Source of the DNA: CAWGYT01 sp963826795
GTDB lineage: Bacteria; Planctomycetota; Planctomycetia; Pirellulales; Pirellulaceae
Reading direction: 5' to 3'
DNA length: 64,000 nucleotides
NCBI GenBank assembly: GCA_963826795.1
Contig: CAWGYT010000015.1
Location: forward strand, 202,670 to 266,669
The position numbers were made by a program, and so were the translations under genes. The stretch's first letter is position 1. Each line of letters begins with the position of its first letter. Below are positions 47,867-59,100 of this stretch, one piece after another. The notes under the pieces are model-generated. The model was given only the letters and a program-made list of their open reading frames with translations, searched no databases and was not told the origin of the DNA.

Positions 47867-49599
47867 CTAAAAGCGGCCGTGGAGCCCGAAGGTCAGACCT
47901 TGGACCCAGTAGCCCTCATCGCTGAAGGTAAAGGCCGGACGGGCGGGGCCGACCAACGGACCTGCAATCTGCGTCGGATTGATGACCCGATCGATGGCGT
48001 TACCCGCCAGGGCGACATTCGACCAGTAAATGGCCGAGTAACCCACCGAGAACTGCAGCCTGCCGGTCAAATGGTACATCACCGAAACGTCCAGTTCGGG
48101 GATCAGCGTGAACTTGTCCTGCTCGTAGATGCCGCTGTTCGTGTCCAGCGCGAGCAACCCCTGATCGAAGTTCGCCGATCCCGCACCCGGAATCGCTGTG
48201 GTGGACACACCGCGGATCGTGACGGTCTCCGTCGTGTTTCCGAGCGAAAGCTTGGTCAACAGATTCCAGGTCAGACGGCCATCATAACCTTGAGCCATCA
48301 GACCGATCGTCCCCCCGTTGAACTCGTTCTCGACGTCAAAGGCATCGGTCGTGCTCAACTGGGTCCCCACCGGAACGCGACCCTGCGGATCCTGGGAGAC
48401 GAGCACGTGGCTGATGCTGATGGAGTCGTCCACCTGAGTTCCGTGGTAGCCCGAGACGAAGTCAAGACGGTTGCATTCGCCGTAATAGAGCAACTTGCGG
48501 AACAGGACTTCGTATCCGGTAATCTCCATCGCAGTGCGGATGTCGATCCGACCCCGCGAGATTCCCGGATAGGAGACGACCAGCGATCCTTCCTGGTCGA
48601 GTGACGCGTTGTAAAACGGTCGGGCCAGAATCGTATTGCCGGGCGACGCCGCGGTAAAGTTGATGTCCTCCGAACCGAATTGGAACGCTCGGGCGAAAAC
48701 ACCACACGTCTGCCGACGATCGAACCACAACCCCAACGTCCCGCGGATTCCTGATTCCCCGTCATCGTCCGCATCGTAGTCGCCACCAAACAGGACGCTC
48801 GTTGAGGTCAGCCCCTCGACTCCCGCGTCCGCGTAATCCGTGCCGGGCACGCTGGTCGTGGCGAGGGCCGGAGCATAGCGGTTCTTATTCCACCAGTAGA
48901 GCCACTCGACACCACCGTAGATTCGGTCCGGACGGGGCGAGCCATCGCCAAACAAGTAGCTGAGATGCCCCGAGTGGGATCCATCGGCCAGGCCACAGCT
49001 TCCGAACAGGCAGGATCCAGGTCCAAACAGAGTTGAGAGGAGACCCGAATCACAGTCGCACGCGCAGTCCGGGTGGCCGCAGTCGTCGCAAGAATCGCAG
49101 GCCGTGCACGAATCGCACGAAGAACATGATGATCCGCTCGCTGGGGCGTATCCCATGCTAACCGACGGATCCGCGGAGACGGCAGGTGCGGGAATCGGCG
49201 CGGGCGGAAAGGTGCCTGTGGAACTGGCAGGTTGGAGCCCACCGCCAACAGGCATCGCGTATTGTGCAGGCACTGCCCCCACCGGAACCGGCGGAAATCG
49301 CCCCTGTCCCATCGGCATTTGTCCATAACCTGGCGGCATCGGCCCGTAACCCGCCGGTGCCGCGCCATAACCCGGCGGAACTTGGCCGACGCCCGGTTGC
49401 GGGGCGCCGTCAAAGCCTGGCGGCAATTGGCCCGGGCCGAACTGCTGCGGGCCGTAGCCCGGAGGCAATTGGCCGTAACCCATGGGCGGCGGGCCTCCGG
49501 GGGGGCGCCCCCTCCGTAGGGATACTGGGATTTGACTTCGGCTGCCCCCTGCGACAGGCACGCCAAAACGATCGCTAGGATTGTTATTTTTGACTTCAT
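47867..49599 (-). CDS. BBP7-family outer-membrane beta-barrel protein, frameshifted near its N terminus
   Basis: The start at 49599 gives a signal peptide (MKSKITILAIVLACLSQGAA) and the sequence EVKSQYPYGGGAPP in one frame. The rest, from GGPPPMGYGQLPPGYGPQQF, is in another. They join at a G7 run (49499-49505, plus strand) where one base seems to be missing. After a Pro/Gly/Tyr-rich linker comes a cluster of nine Cys (SSCSSCDSCTACDSCDDC and following), then the barrel, which starts with IYGGVEWLYWWNKNRYAPAL and shows GIRGTLGLWFDRRQTCGVFA, GYSAIYWSNVALAGNAIDRV and INPTQ, the block that defines BBP7/DUF1551 proteins. It ends in Phe (GLTFGLHGRF). The reconstructed length is about 577 residues. 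A terminator follows. It is a paralogue of the 29843 gene. Confidence 0.9.
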
Positions 49600-49813
49600 C
49601 GTCAGAACTCGCTGGGTCCGTACTACGTGGAATATCCGTAGACTCTGATCGTCGCATACGACCCGGAATTCCAGACAATACGGTACGAGCGACAAAGCGA
49701 ACGCAAAGCACCCACTTTGACATCCCTTCGTTCAGGGGGTTCCGCTACCGCCGAATGGCCTGCTCGGACGCAGCCCTTGCTTCTCCACCGCTCCAGCAGT
49801 ACACAGGAGCTCA

Positions 49814-51637
49814 TTGAACGGCCCCGGGGCCGGACCCGCCTGTCGCGCCCGCCCCATCGACTCGCACGAGGTACGCACTGTGCCCGCCATTCTCTCCGAG
49901 GAGCAGTTCGGGGCCGGCAACGCTCCGGCCCGCTGGGCTTCCGTGCTGGCCGACCTGGAGGACTTCTTGCGGACGGAGCGATCGCTTCGCGAGGCTCCGG
50001 CAGATTCGGAGACGGCGGGGGCGTGGACGCAGTTCGTCCAGTTGCACGATCGCTTGGTGCAGTGTTCGGCCGACCTGCTCGAACCGGAGGTCCTGGCCGA
50101 TCGCACTCCGGCCGCCGACGCCGAGTTGTTCGCGCGGGCCGTCCATGTCTTGATGCGCTTGAACGATTGCGTCGGCGCGGACCGTGACTGCCTTGACACG
50201 GCGGGTTCGCTCACGCTTGGGAAATTCGAGCCCGACTACCGAGCAACGGTCGGCTCGCTGCGCAACTTGCGGCTGGCCCTCGCGCGTTTTCCCGACTTGT
50301 CCGGCCCGCGTCGAGAACAGATCGAGCGTCAGGTCGAGCAGGACCTTGACGACGCGCGGCGGAAGCAACGGTTGGTCCGCGCGATCTGCGACGAGTTCCA
50401 GTTGAGGCCCGACGCGGACAACCTGCGCCAGCATCTTTTTCGATTCTTTGAGAGCTGTTACGGGGCAACGGGGCTGACGGCCGACGAGGTCGAGCTGATT
50501 ATCACCGGGTGCATGATCTTTTTCTGTCTTCCCTACGAGGGTCTGGAGCTGCTGACGTCGCGTTTCAAGCAGGCCACGGAGATCGAACGACAGCCGGTAA
50601 TCGAATTCCTGCGTCGCGTCAATCGGTTTGCCCACTGGCAGTTCGCCCACTTTCCGGTATTCGGGTTTCTCAAGGGCGAGTCGTTGTCGCCCGATCTGCT
50701 TCAGCGATTGGCGCAGCGAGCCGACTTGACGATTGAGCAAGTATCGTACGAGCTGAGTCGTCTCATCGCAATTGTGCCACTGCAGGAACTGGACAAGTAC
50801 GTCGTGCATGACGTCTGGGGACACAGTTGGCAAGCCAGCATGCTGCATTACGATCGAGCGTATGAACAGCTGGCGACGTTTGCCGACGCGCTCACATTGG
50901 CCACCTCAGTCACCGATCGGCAGTGCCGACCCCGCTCGTTTCGCGAATGCTTCCGGCTCTCGGGGTCCGCCTGCGAGCTAGACGAAGAGGCGTTTGGGCG
51001 ATTCGTCCAGGATTTAATCGAGACGCGTGTTCCGACGGCGATGACGCCCGTGATGGCGGAGTTGATCGCCGATGTCGCCGAGCACAAGTTCGTCGTGCTG
51101 CAACCGGATCGAGCCGCCGACCTCCCCAGCTCAAGTCGGCTCAGGAGGTTCCCGAGCAAGTTGGATTTGGTGATGCGGGATATCGCCTTTTACTTCCCGC
51201 AAGCGTCCAAGATCTTCCGTCTCTGGGCTCAGCGCGAATCACATCAGCGGCGCACCGTGGAGGAATTGTGCGAGCTCGGCGCCGAGCGGGTGGCTGCGGT
51301 GAGGTCGGTCGAGCGGGCCGTCCAGAGATGGCGCGACTTAGAGCGTGAGCGTTACGCCGCGCAACTCGCCTGGAGGCGGGTGGGAAATCGGCTGGAGGTG
51401 AATATGTACACCCGCTTGGCCCTGAACTTTCTGGGCGTCCATCGCGCCACGCTGACCACCTACGAGCGACTCGAGCGACTGGACGTGGGAAACCTGCCGC
51501 TGCGCAGCTTTCGCGATCTGATGCTGATCACGGCCGCGATTTTCTTCGAGGAGGACCCGCGGCAGAATCTCTGGCGAATTGACGAGTTTCTGACACTGCG
51601 TGTGGAGCCACTCTGTCTCCAGTTGGCTCAATTATAA
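49814..51637 (+). CDS. Protein of unknown function, 607 aa, mostly helical
   Basis: I do not recognise a family. The protein is rich in Leu/Arg/Glu/Ala, predicted to be largely helical, and has no signal peptide or clear membrane segment. Distinct blocks are TGCMIFFCLPYEGLELLTSR, a His/aromatic block RFAHWQFAHFPVFGFLKGE, then LQELDKYVVHDVWGHSWQAS with the spaced His residues HDVWGH, and MAELIADVAEHKFVVLQPD. The His/Asp arrangement could bind metal, but this is only a suggestion. The start is uncertain: the first 20 residues (MNGPGAGPACRARPIDSHEV) are not well structured, and a GTG at 49880 is possible. The gene is divergent from the BBP7 gene and overlaps the stop of the convergent CAP-domain gene by 6 bases. 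Confidence 0.72.
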   Translation: MNGPGAGPACRARPIDSHEVRTVPAILSEEQFGAGNAPARWASVLADLEDFLRTERSLREAPADSETAGAWTQFVQLHDRLVQCSADLLEPEVLADRTPAADAELFARAVHVLMRLNDCVGADRDCLDTAGSLTLGKFEPDYRATVGSLRNLRLALARFPDLSGPRREQIERQVEQDLDDARRKQRLVRAICDEFQLRPDADNLRQHLFRFFESCYGATGLTADEVELIITGCMIFFCLPYEGLELLTSRFKQATEIERQPVIEFLRRVNRFAHWQFAHFPVFGFLKGESLSPDLLQRLAQRADLTIEQVSYELSRLIAIVPLQELDKYVVHDVWGHSWQASMLHYDRAYEQLATFADALTLATSVTDRQCRPRSFRECFRLSGSACELDEEAFGRFVQDLIETRVPTAMTPVMAELIADVAEHKFVVLQPDRAADLPSSSRLRRFPSKLDLVMRDIAFYFPQASKIFRLWAQRESHQRRTVEELCELGAERVAAVRSVERAVQRWRDLERERYAAQLAWRRVGNRLEVNMYTRLALNFLGVHRATLTTYERLERLDVGNLPLRSFRDLMLITAAIFFEEDPRQNLWRIDEFLTLRVEPLCLQLAQL

Positions 51638-53523
51638 TCGTCGTTTTGCCAGATCCAGGGTCGCGAATTCACCCCACATCGGATCGACGGCGGCAGCCAG
51701 TAACGCGATGTCCGACGGAGGTCGCGCAACCGGGACGCGGAGGGTCGGCTCTTCCCCTTCGGCCTGGTTCGCTTGCCGGCGTTCTTCGGCAATCCGGTTG
51801 ATTTCATTCAGCACCAACAAGGCATCCAAGGGTGTGACGAACGCGTCGCCACTCACGTCTAAATACGGCGGGGGTGCCGTCGCGCTGGTCGGATACCGCA
51901 GCCGGCGCGAGCCGTTCGCGTTGATCGAATCGAGGATCAGGAGCGCATCGATCGACGAGACGAAGGAATCGTTGTTGGCATCCAGCGCCTGCACCGGATT
52001 CTGCCACGCCGTTCCGGCCGGAGGGTTGACCGTCAAGTCGACTCGCACCGGATTCGATTCGAGTCCTCCGTTGTCGACCGCCGCGTACTCAAAAAAGTCG
52101 GCGCCCACATAGTCCTTGTTGGCCGTGTAGACCAGCTTCCGTTCGTTCGGATTCAGGCCCACTTCGCCGTGCTGCGGGTTAACCAGAATGCGCGTCGACT
52201 CGGGGACAATCTCGCCGTCGGGATCCTCGTCGTTGGCGAACAAGTCCATCATCACGGTCAGGCCCGAATCGGTGATATATGCATCCGGCCGCGCGACCGG
52301 CACCGCGTTGACGAGTATGCTGCCCAGCGTCAAACCCGAGCGGTCTTGCCCGGCGACGAGTGTCACTGTCACGTGTTCGTTTGGGAGGGTGTCGTCCCAG
52401 CCGGGGGGTACGACCTGGCGAAGGACGTAGGAACCGGCCCTCAGGTTCGCAAAGACGAACCGACCCTGGGCATCGCTGGTCACTCGGGTCTCGTCCGGTT
52501 GGATGCTACCGTCATCACCCGCATCCAGGTAGACGGTGCGTCCCGCCACGGGGGGTTCGTTGGCGTCGCGAACGCCGTCGGCATCGAGATCTTCAAACAC
52601 CAGACCGGCAATCGATCCGACGCCGGCCACCCGCGCGTTGAAATCGACTTTGGTATTGAGGCCTAGGACGACGACGTCGGCGACGGTCATCACGCGGGGC
52701 AGTCCGGCGCCGGTTGCGGACACGGTGTAGACTCCCGTTGGCACTTGCAGGCCGTAGCCGCCGCTGCGTCCCGTCGTCGTCGTAAAGACTTCGCCGTCGC
52801 GATTGCGCGTGGCCGTGATCGTGATGGCACCCAAACTCTCGCCAATCGTGTAGAAGTTGTCGGCCACGACCTGGTCGGAATAGGCGACACCGGTGATGAA
52901 GAGATCGCCGCCGCGATTGCCGAAGTTCTCCGTGACCATGATCGAGTTGAGCCGCTCGTACGTGCCGTAGATCACGCCGTTGCCCAGTTCCCGGTAGCCG
53001 GCGTTCATCAAATTGGTCCGATGGTGCGGACTGAGAAACAGCGCTTCGTGCCGCCGATAAACCTCCGCGTCGCGTTCCAGAAACCCCGGATCTCCGTACC
53101 AGGCAATATTCTCGCCGGCGCCGACCGGATAACCTGCGGCCCGAGCTCGATCCGAGGGGTCTTGTCCGTCCGGATTGACGTGGTCGAAAAAGCCTCGTCG
53201 AAGCATATCGTTCGAATGCCCGCGGGCCGTATCCGTGAGTGCCTGGTTGGGCGCAAGCGGCTGCTTTGCCTCGGGCGAGATTTCGCCGGGCTCAAGGTCT
53301 TGATTCAGGTCGATTTGAAACCGCGCCGCCTCGGCGATCGGATTCGCCCGCGCCGATTGACCAACTCCAACAGCAGCTGCTCTTGGTCGGACATCACGAC
53401 GGCGGCCAGCAGCTGGCGCGGTTCGAGCCCCTCGCCGATCAGACGAGCGCGACCCCGAACCTTTCGAGCCGAAAGACGGACACGCGAGATGGCGGGCGAA
53501 CGTCGCCAGCGTTCAAGGAACAT
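51632..53523 (-). CDS. Exported CAP-domain protein with SdrD_B, cadherin-like and dockerin domains, frameshifted early
   Basis: The first 70 or so residues from the ATG at 53523 contain the exact motif GLEPRQLLA and the start of a CAP domain (MSDQEQLLLELVNR). The frame then breaks near 53340-53350, where one base seems to be missing, and continues as RARANPIAEAARFQIDLN and SNDMLRRGFFDHVNPDG. The CAP/SCP domain shows the usual His (FFDHVNPDG), GENIAWYG and RTNLMNAGYRELGNGVIYG. A carboxypeptidase-regulatory-like domain, an SdrD_B domain (GLVFEDLDADGVRDANEPPV), a Big_9 repeat (VARPDAYITDSG) and a dockerin pair (DANNDSFVSSIDALLILDSI; DVSGDAFVTPLDALLVLNEI) follow. The reconstructed length is about 630 residues. 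It lies 27 bases downstream of the zincin gene and is probably cotranscribed with it. Confidence 0.9.
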
Positions 53524-53550
53524 GACGGCCTGGATTCCTTTGCTGGGCTC

Positions 53551-55281
53551 TCAACGTAAAACGGCTCGCTTCAGCTGCGAAGGTCTCCCAATCGGATCCT
53601 CTCCGCCTGGCTCGATCTTGCCCCAGTCGGTGAAGATCTGGTCGTGTTCCAGCCCGACAGTAGGCTGCTTACGCCGGCTCCACGGTTCCGGTTCGCCCCA
53701 AATCGCGGCGGCCCAGATTCCCACCTCCGCCTCACCCTCAGCCAAACCACGCCGTGTGCGAGCCGCGTCTGCCTCGGACGCAGGATGCGCCGCGCCGGCA
53801 GCTGGTGGGGCACTGGATCGATTGAGCTGATTGATTACGAGCAAGGCGTCAAGCGGTGAGAGCTGGCCGTCTCCGCTGGAGTCCAGGTAAGGAGGCCCTG
53901 AGGTTCCGGCCGGGGACTCGCCGGCACCCGAGGCGTTCAACCGGTTGATGATCAGCAGAGCATCGAGCGGCGAGACGAATGTATCGCCATCCACGTCCAG
54001 CGGATTCGTCGGATTCTGCCATACCAGCCGGCCATCCACCAAGGCGTCGCTCCATAGATTCGACGTCACACCATTCTGAACGTCAATGGCCCTCAGTTGG
54101 ATTTCGCTGGCTCCGGGCGGCACGTCGATCGTCAGGGCCAGCTCGACTTGGTACTCGTCGTAGACAGCGACTGTCTCCCAGTCGGTCGAAGCGAACCGCA
54201 CCTGGATCTCGTCGATTTTGTTGATCGTCAGATCGTTGCCCGTGCCACTCGTGTTCAAGTTGGGCACCGTTTGAACTTGAGCCAGCCCTTCGAAGTGATA
54301 TTGTCGAGCGGCCGCGTCGAAGTCCCCCGAACCGACCAAGAGGTGTGGCGCGTCCAGGACATCGAAGATCCCGTCGCCATCGGAATCCCGCCAACCGATC
54401 ATTTCCAGAGACGAGGGCGAGGCCAAATCGAGCGCGTAGCCGATGCCGTGAGAATCCATAATGCCGCGCACTCGAGTCTCAGGGGCGGGATGATCGTCCG
54501 CGCCATTCAGGTTCTGGGTGTTGTAGTAACCCCGACGACTGAAATACGATTTTCCGCCGGCATACTCGTCCATCGCCCAAAACATGTGCCCTGTTTCGTG
54601 GGCGATGGCGCTGGCAGGCCGGTCCGAGGTCGTGACAAAGAAACGCCCACCTGCATAAGCAAACGACTGCGTGAACGCCCCGCTTGAATCGAAACGCTGA
54701 TCCGGATCATTCGCCGAGTTCACGACGAAGATCGTAAACGCCCAGTTCGTGTCGTGGATCTGTCGCTGGGCATGATTAAACTCGCGAATCCGGTCGCTGA
54801 AGCTGCCGACGGACGAGACGCCTGCCGCATCAAAAAAATCCTCAATCCAAAGGACAAAGTCGTCCGAAGGCCGTGTAATCGGTTCGTACGACGTCTGAAT
54901 CGGCTGCCGGACGTAGGTCAGGTCCAGTGTGAAGTTCAGCTCGTGCACCGACCCCTGCTGGTCCAGTAGATCCTCCCACCACTGCAGTCCTTGCTGGACG
55001 ACATTCGTGACCGACGCAATCTGCGGATCGGTCCAATCCTCAAGGTTCGCATCGCCGGAGCCGTCCGACTCGAGCAAAACCACGCTGACGAGGACGTCCC
55101 CCAACATGAACTCGGCCGTATCGTCCGGCCCAGCGCCATAGGGCACCGAAGCTAACAGGTTGCGACGTTCCAGCGACTCCAAGGTGACCCCGCCGATGCG
55201 TCGTCGCGCAGGCGCTGGCGATCGACCCCGACGGGCCCGCGCCGCGAGTCGGCGGTTGGAGCGGAGACGGAAGAAATTCAT
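53551..55281 (-). CDS. Exported zincin-type metalloprotease with dockerin pair
   Basis: The ATG at 55281 begins a basic N terminus with a LEPR-xLL variant, TLESLERRNLLASVPYG, near residues 28-45; upstream in-frame ATGs give no sensible leader. The catalytic domain contains AIAHETGHMFWAMDEY, an HExxH zinc site with a downstream Asp-Glu-Tyr, as in gluzincin/M6-like peptidases of exported type. GRFFVTTSDRPASAIAHETG shows the usual edge strand before it. A central beta domain (EIQVRFASTDWETVAVYD; EYQVELALTIDVPPGA) precedes a dockerin pair (DVDGDTFVSPLDALLIINRL; DSSGDGQLSPLDALLVINQL). A 60-residue charged tail ends the protein, which has about 576 residues. It is the first gene of a likely two-gene operon with the CAP protein. 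Its substrate is unknown. Confidence 0.88.
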   Translation of the reverse strand: MNFFRLRSNRRLAARARRGRSPAPARRRIGGVTLESLERRNLLASVPYGAGPDDTAEFMLGDVLVSVVLLESDGSGDANLEDWTDPQIASVTNVVQQGLQWWEDLLDQQGSVHELNFTLDLTYVRQPIQTSYEPITRPSDDFVLWIEDFFDAAGVSSVGSFSDRIREFNHAQRQIHDTNWAFTIFVVNSANDPDQRFDSSGAFTQSFAYAGGRFFVTTSDRPASAIAHETGHMFWAMDEYAGGKSYFSRRGYYNTQNLNGADDHPAPETRVRGIMDSHGIGYALDLASPSSLEMIGWRDSDGDGIFDVLDAPHLLVGSGDFDAAARQYHFEGLAQVQTVPNLNTSGTGNDLTINKIDEIQVRFASTDWETVAVYDEYQVELALTIDVPPGASEIQLRAIDVQNGVTSNLWSDALVDGRLVWQNPTNPLDVDGDTFVSPLDALLIINRLNASGAGESPAGTSGPPYLDSSGDGQLSPLDALLVINQLNRSSAPPAAGAAHPASEADAARTRRGLAEGEAEVGIWAAAIWGEPEPWSRRKQPTVGLEHDQIFTDWGKIEPGGEDPIGRPSQLKRAVLR

Positions 55282-56197
55282 CGAGTGCGAATCACAGAGC
55301 CGAGGGACACGAGACTTTGACCAAGGCCAGACGACAAGGGCCGCAGGTGACACATGCGAGGAATCGAACGGGAGGCAACGACGCCAAGCTCGGACCCGCT
55401 CGCATTCGAGCCATTTTTGGATCTCGAACCGAGGAAGAAACCGCCCGCGGGTCATGTTGCCCCATTCGGCGGCGACGCGACAAGGCGTCTTGTCGCGAAA
55501 CCTCAACACCTTTGGTTTGCCTCTCCTAACTGTCTAGGGTATCCGTCAGGCCCCTAACAAGCAACGAAAACGACAAGGTTTCTCACGCGCCGCCGCTCCC
55601 CGTCGGCCGCAGAGTCGCAAGTTGCGGACGGTGCGGGTCACCGCCGACTCGTGCGCGACGCTTGGACAGCGGACGCGACGCATTCCTAAAATCCCTCATG
55701 GACTCCTCCAGCTCGTCCGAAACCACGTTGCGGGACTTGAGGTCGGATGACGCGTAACATAGGAAGGGTCATTGATCCCCCTGTTCGTCCCAACCGTACC
55801 GAGGGACGCGGTGACTGGCGGAGCCGAGTGACGTTTTTCTTGAAAAAGTTGCTTAACGTGAGTACCTTGAGACGTAACTCTCCCTTACTGATACGGCAGA
55901 CTTCATTGCCGTTCAGCGGGAACGAGACGAGGCTTCTTTCGGCGGCCCAAGACGATCCGGTCCTCCCCCTGTTGGCGAGCGGTTTTCGAGGCTGCGATCC
56001 GTCGGTGGCGTCCTGGATGTCCTGCGTGAGCTGGGTCGAGTCGGGCGTCCCGGACGTGGGCGATCGGCAGGATTGGCAGCAGGCCAGTGACCCAGGTTTT
56101 CGCCACCGGCTGGCGAGGTCCTGAGGCGACTTGGCACGCCACGGACGCGGTCATTATCAGGTCGTTTGATCTTATTCATCAGAGCACTGTGAGAACC
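55282..56197. other. Divergent intergenic region between the zincin gene and the Trx/cyclophilin giant gene
   Basis: About 915 bases without a credible gene. Short frames on both strands are Arg/Pro/Gly-rich. A weak plus-strand promoter-like pair is present: TTGAAA at 55840-55845 and TACCTT at 55863-55868 with 17 bases between, which would leave a leader of over 300 bases. Nothing else is recognised. Confidence 0.45.
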
Positions 56198-59100
56198 ATG
56201 ATCGAGCTCATGCGACGTATCGGCTTCCCCCCCTTCAAGCGAACCCGCCGCCGAACGCGTGCCAAATCATCCGTTCGGCTGAGCCACCACGTTTTCGCCT
56301 CCGAACCGCTTGAAGCCAAGATGTTGCTCGCGGCCGACGTGATGCCCGACACGTCCCTGACCGAAACGGCCTACGTGATGCCGGTCGAAGCGTATTCATT
56401 GTTCAGCGCGCTCAGCCGTGGCGGCGACGCCCTGATGGCGGAAATGAATCCCTCGTCGTTGACGCCCGCTGCTTCCAAACCGATCGTGTCGGCGCCCGTT
56501 GTGCCGGTGTCCCAAACCCCCGTGTCTCCGACGCCCCGCCCCGCGATTCCTGCCGTTCCTGCAACGCCTGAGGACGTATTGGACGATCTGGCGGCAGACA
56601 TCCCGCTAGTTTCCGCCAGCGGGGTATTGAGCAGCCCGTTGGAAGCCGAGGGAGAAGCCGGCGATGTCGAACTCTCGATCGGCAGTGGGGCCTTCATCAT
56701 TTACAACTCGAACACCGGTGTGATGCGTCTGAGCACGACGACTCCGGTCACCTCGCTCGAGATCGTCTCAGCCAGCGGCATCTTCACGGGACAGGCCGCC
56801 CTCAACCTCGGCGGCCCCTTCGATGTCGACAATGACTTCAAGATTTTCAAGCTCACTCAGAATTTCAACAATCAAGGTCAACCGCTTGGATTCAACAGTC
56901 TGACGTTTGGCCAAGTCGCGCAAACCGGCCTCTCGGAAGCGTTTATTCGTAACGATCTCACGATTAGCGGCTCGCCCCAGCCCAGCGGGTCGCTGAGCAA
57001 CAAAGAGGTGCGGGTCGAGGTTTTTCCGACCAACCTCAGCGGTGCTCGGATTTCTGAACTGTCCTTCGGAGAAGAATTCATCCTGCGTGCGACCGTCAAG
57101 GACGTGCGTCCCACGACCGCTCGCATCAATGGCAACGTCGGCGTCTATGCCGCTTACTTTGACGTGAATTGGGACCCGGCTTTGGCCGAAGCGATCGGCA
57201 CGCCCGTGTTCGCCACGAATTTCACCAATGGCGCCTCGGGCACGGTGGGTCAGGGGATACTGGACGAAGTCGGTGCCGTCAGCACCAGCACGGTGCCCAC
57301 CACGGCGGATGCCGAGACGCTGTTCACGCTGCGAATGCGTGCCAAGGGCGGCGGTGAGCTGAAGTTTGAATTGGACGAGGCCGACGTCCTGCCGCAGCAT
57401 GAAGTGCTCGTGTTCGGTGGCACGGCCGGTGTCCAGCCCTACCAGATCAACTTTGATGACGATGCCGTACTGACCGTCAGCGACACGCCGACCGCGCCGG
57501 ACTTGGCCGCTTTCGCAAAGGCGCTGAAGGCTGCCGGCGCGGTGATGTACGGCGCCGGCTGGTGCCCGCACTGCACCGACCAGAAGGAACTGTTCGAGGA
57601 CGGCCAGAACTTCCTGGATTTCCGGGAAGTCACGAATCCCGATCGCACGCCGAACCAAGTTGCCCTGGACAACAACATCACCAGTTACCCAACCTGGGTT
57701 TTCGCCAATGGCACACGTCTGGTCGGTCTCCAGACCTTGCAAACGCTCGCCGAGACGGCCGGCATTGAGATTCCTCAGTCGAATGGTCCGATCTTGATTG
57801 GGCTGGGCGACGTTGACGTCCGCGGAGGCTCGCCGCTCCACGTGCCGCTGGACGGATATGATCCCAACAACGGTCCGCTAACCTACATCGTCACCAGCGA
57901 CAATCCCTCGCTCGTCACTCCGACCGTCTTGCAAGGCAATCGCAGCATGCAGATTGACGTGAACGGATTCGGCAAGATGACCTTTGAGCTCTTCGACCAG
58001 GAAGCGCCCCGGGTCACGGAGCAAATCACGTCGCTCGCCCAGGACGGCTTTTATGACGGACTGAAATTTCATCGAATCCTGAACAACTTCGTGATTCAGG
58101 GCGGCGATCCGCGCGGCGACGGCACAGGGGGTTCCGACCTGCCGGACTTCGACGACCAATTCGACGTCGATCTGCAGCACAATCGAACGGGCATTTTGTC
58201 GATGGCCAAGGGCGGTGACGACACGAACAACTCGCAGTTCTTCATTACCGAAGGTCCCACGCGCTGGCTGGACTTCAATCACTCCATCTTCGGTCAATTG
58301 ATTGAGGGCGAAAAGAACCGTGACAACATCAGCAATGTGGCGGCGAGCTCGCAAGGAACTCCGACGATCCCGGTGACGATGAATACCGTCACCGTTTTCG
58401 ACGACGTCGAAAACGGCCTGCTTCGTCTGTCCGCGCCTGAGGGAAGTAGCGGGTCAGCCAACATCACCGTCACCGTTCGCGATGCCGAGGGCCACGAATC
58501 GGTGGAAACGTTTGCCGTCACAGTGGTTCCCGACGTCGATGCCGAGGGCAAAGAAATCGATGGCGGGCCCTTCCTGACGGACATTCCCACGCTGTCGACG
58601 ACGAGCAATCAACCCCTGACCTACCAACTGACGGCGATTGACGTCGAGGGCGATCCGGTTAAATTCTCGGGCTCGACAACCGACACGAACATCACCTTCG
58701 CGGTTGACCCCAATACAGGTGAGGTCACGATCACGCCCGACGACGGCTTTGTGGGGACCGCGACGGCGACGGTCCGCGTCGAACCGGCCAGCGGCTCGAG
58801 CAGCACGCAGGATCGGTTCGATTCGCAGACGATCACAATCGAGGTGCTGCCGGGCACTCCCTCGCTGGATTTATCGGCCAGCAGTGACACGGGCGTTTCG
58901 GACAGCGACAAGCTGACCAACGCTTCCACGCTCGAGTTTGTCGTGACGGGTGTCGCAGCAGGAGCCGACGTCGAGATCTTGGCGGACGGTGAGATCGTGG
59001 GACAAGCAACGGCCTCAGGCACCACGGTCACGGTCGCGGTCGGCAACCTCTCCGTGCTGGGAGATGGAACTTACGAGATCACGGCACGCCAGATCGTCAA

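Noticed and set aside
55747..56197. Plus-strand frames upstream of the Trx/cyclophilin gene as an extension or separate gene
   Set aside because: The text lacks protein-like features, and the conserved basic leader begins at 56198.
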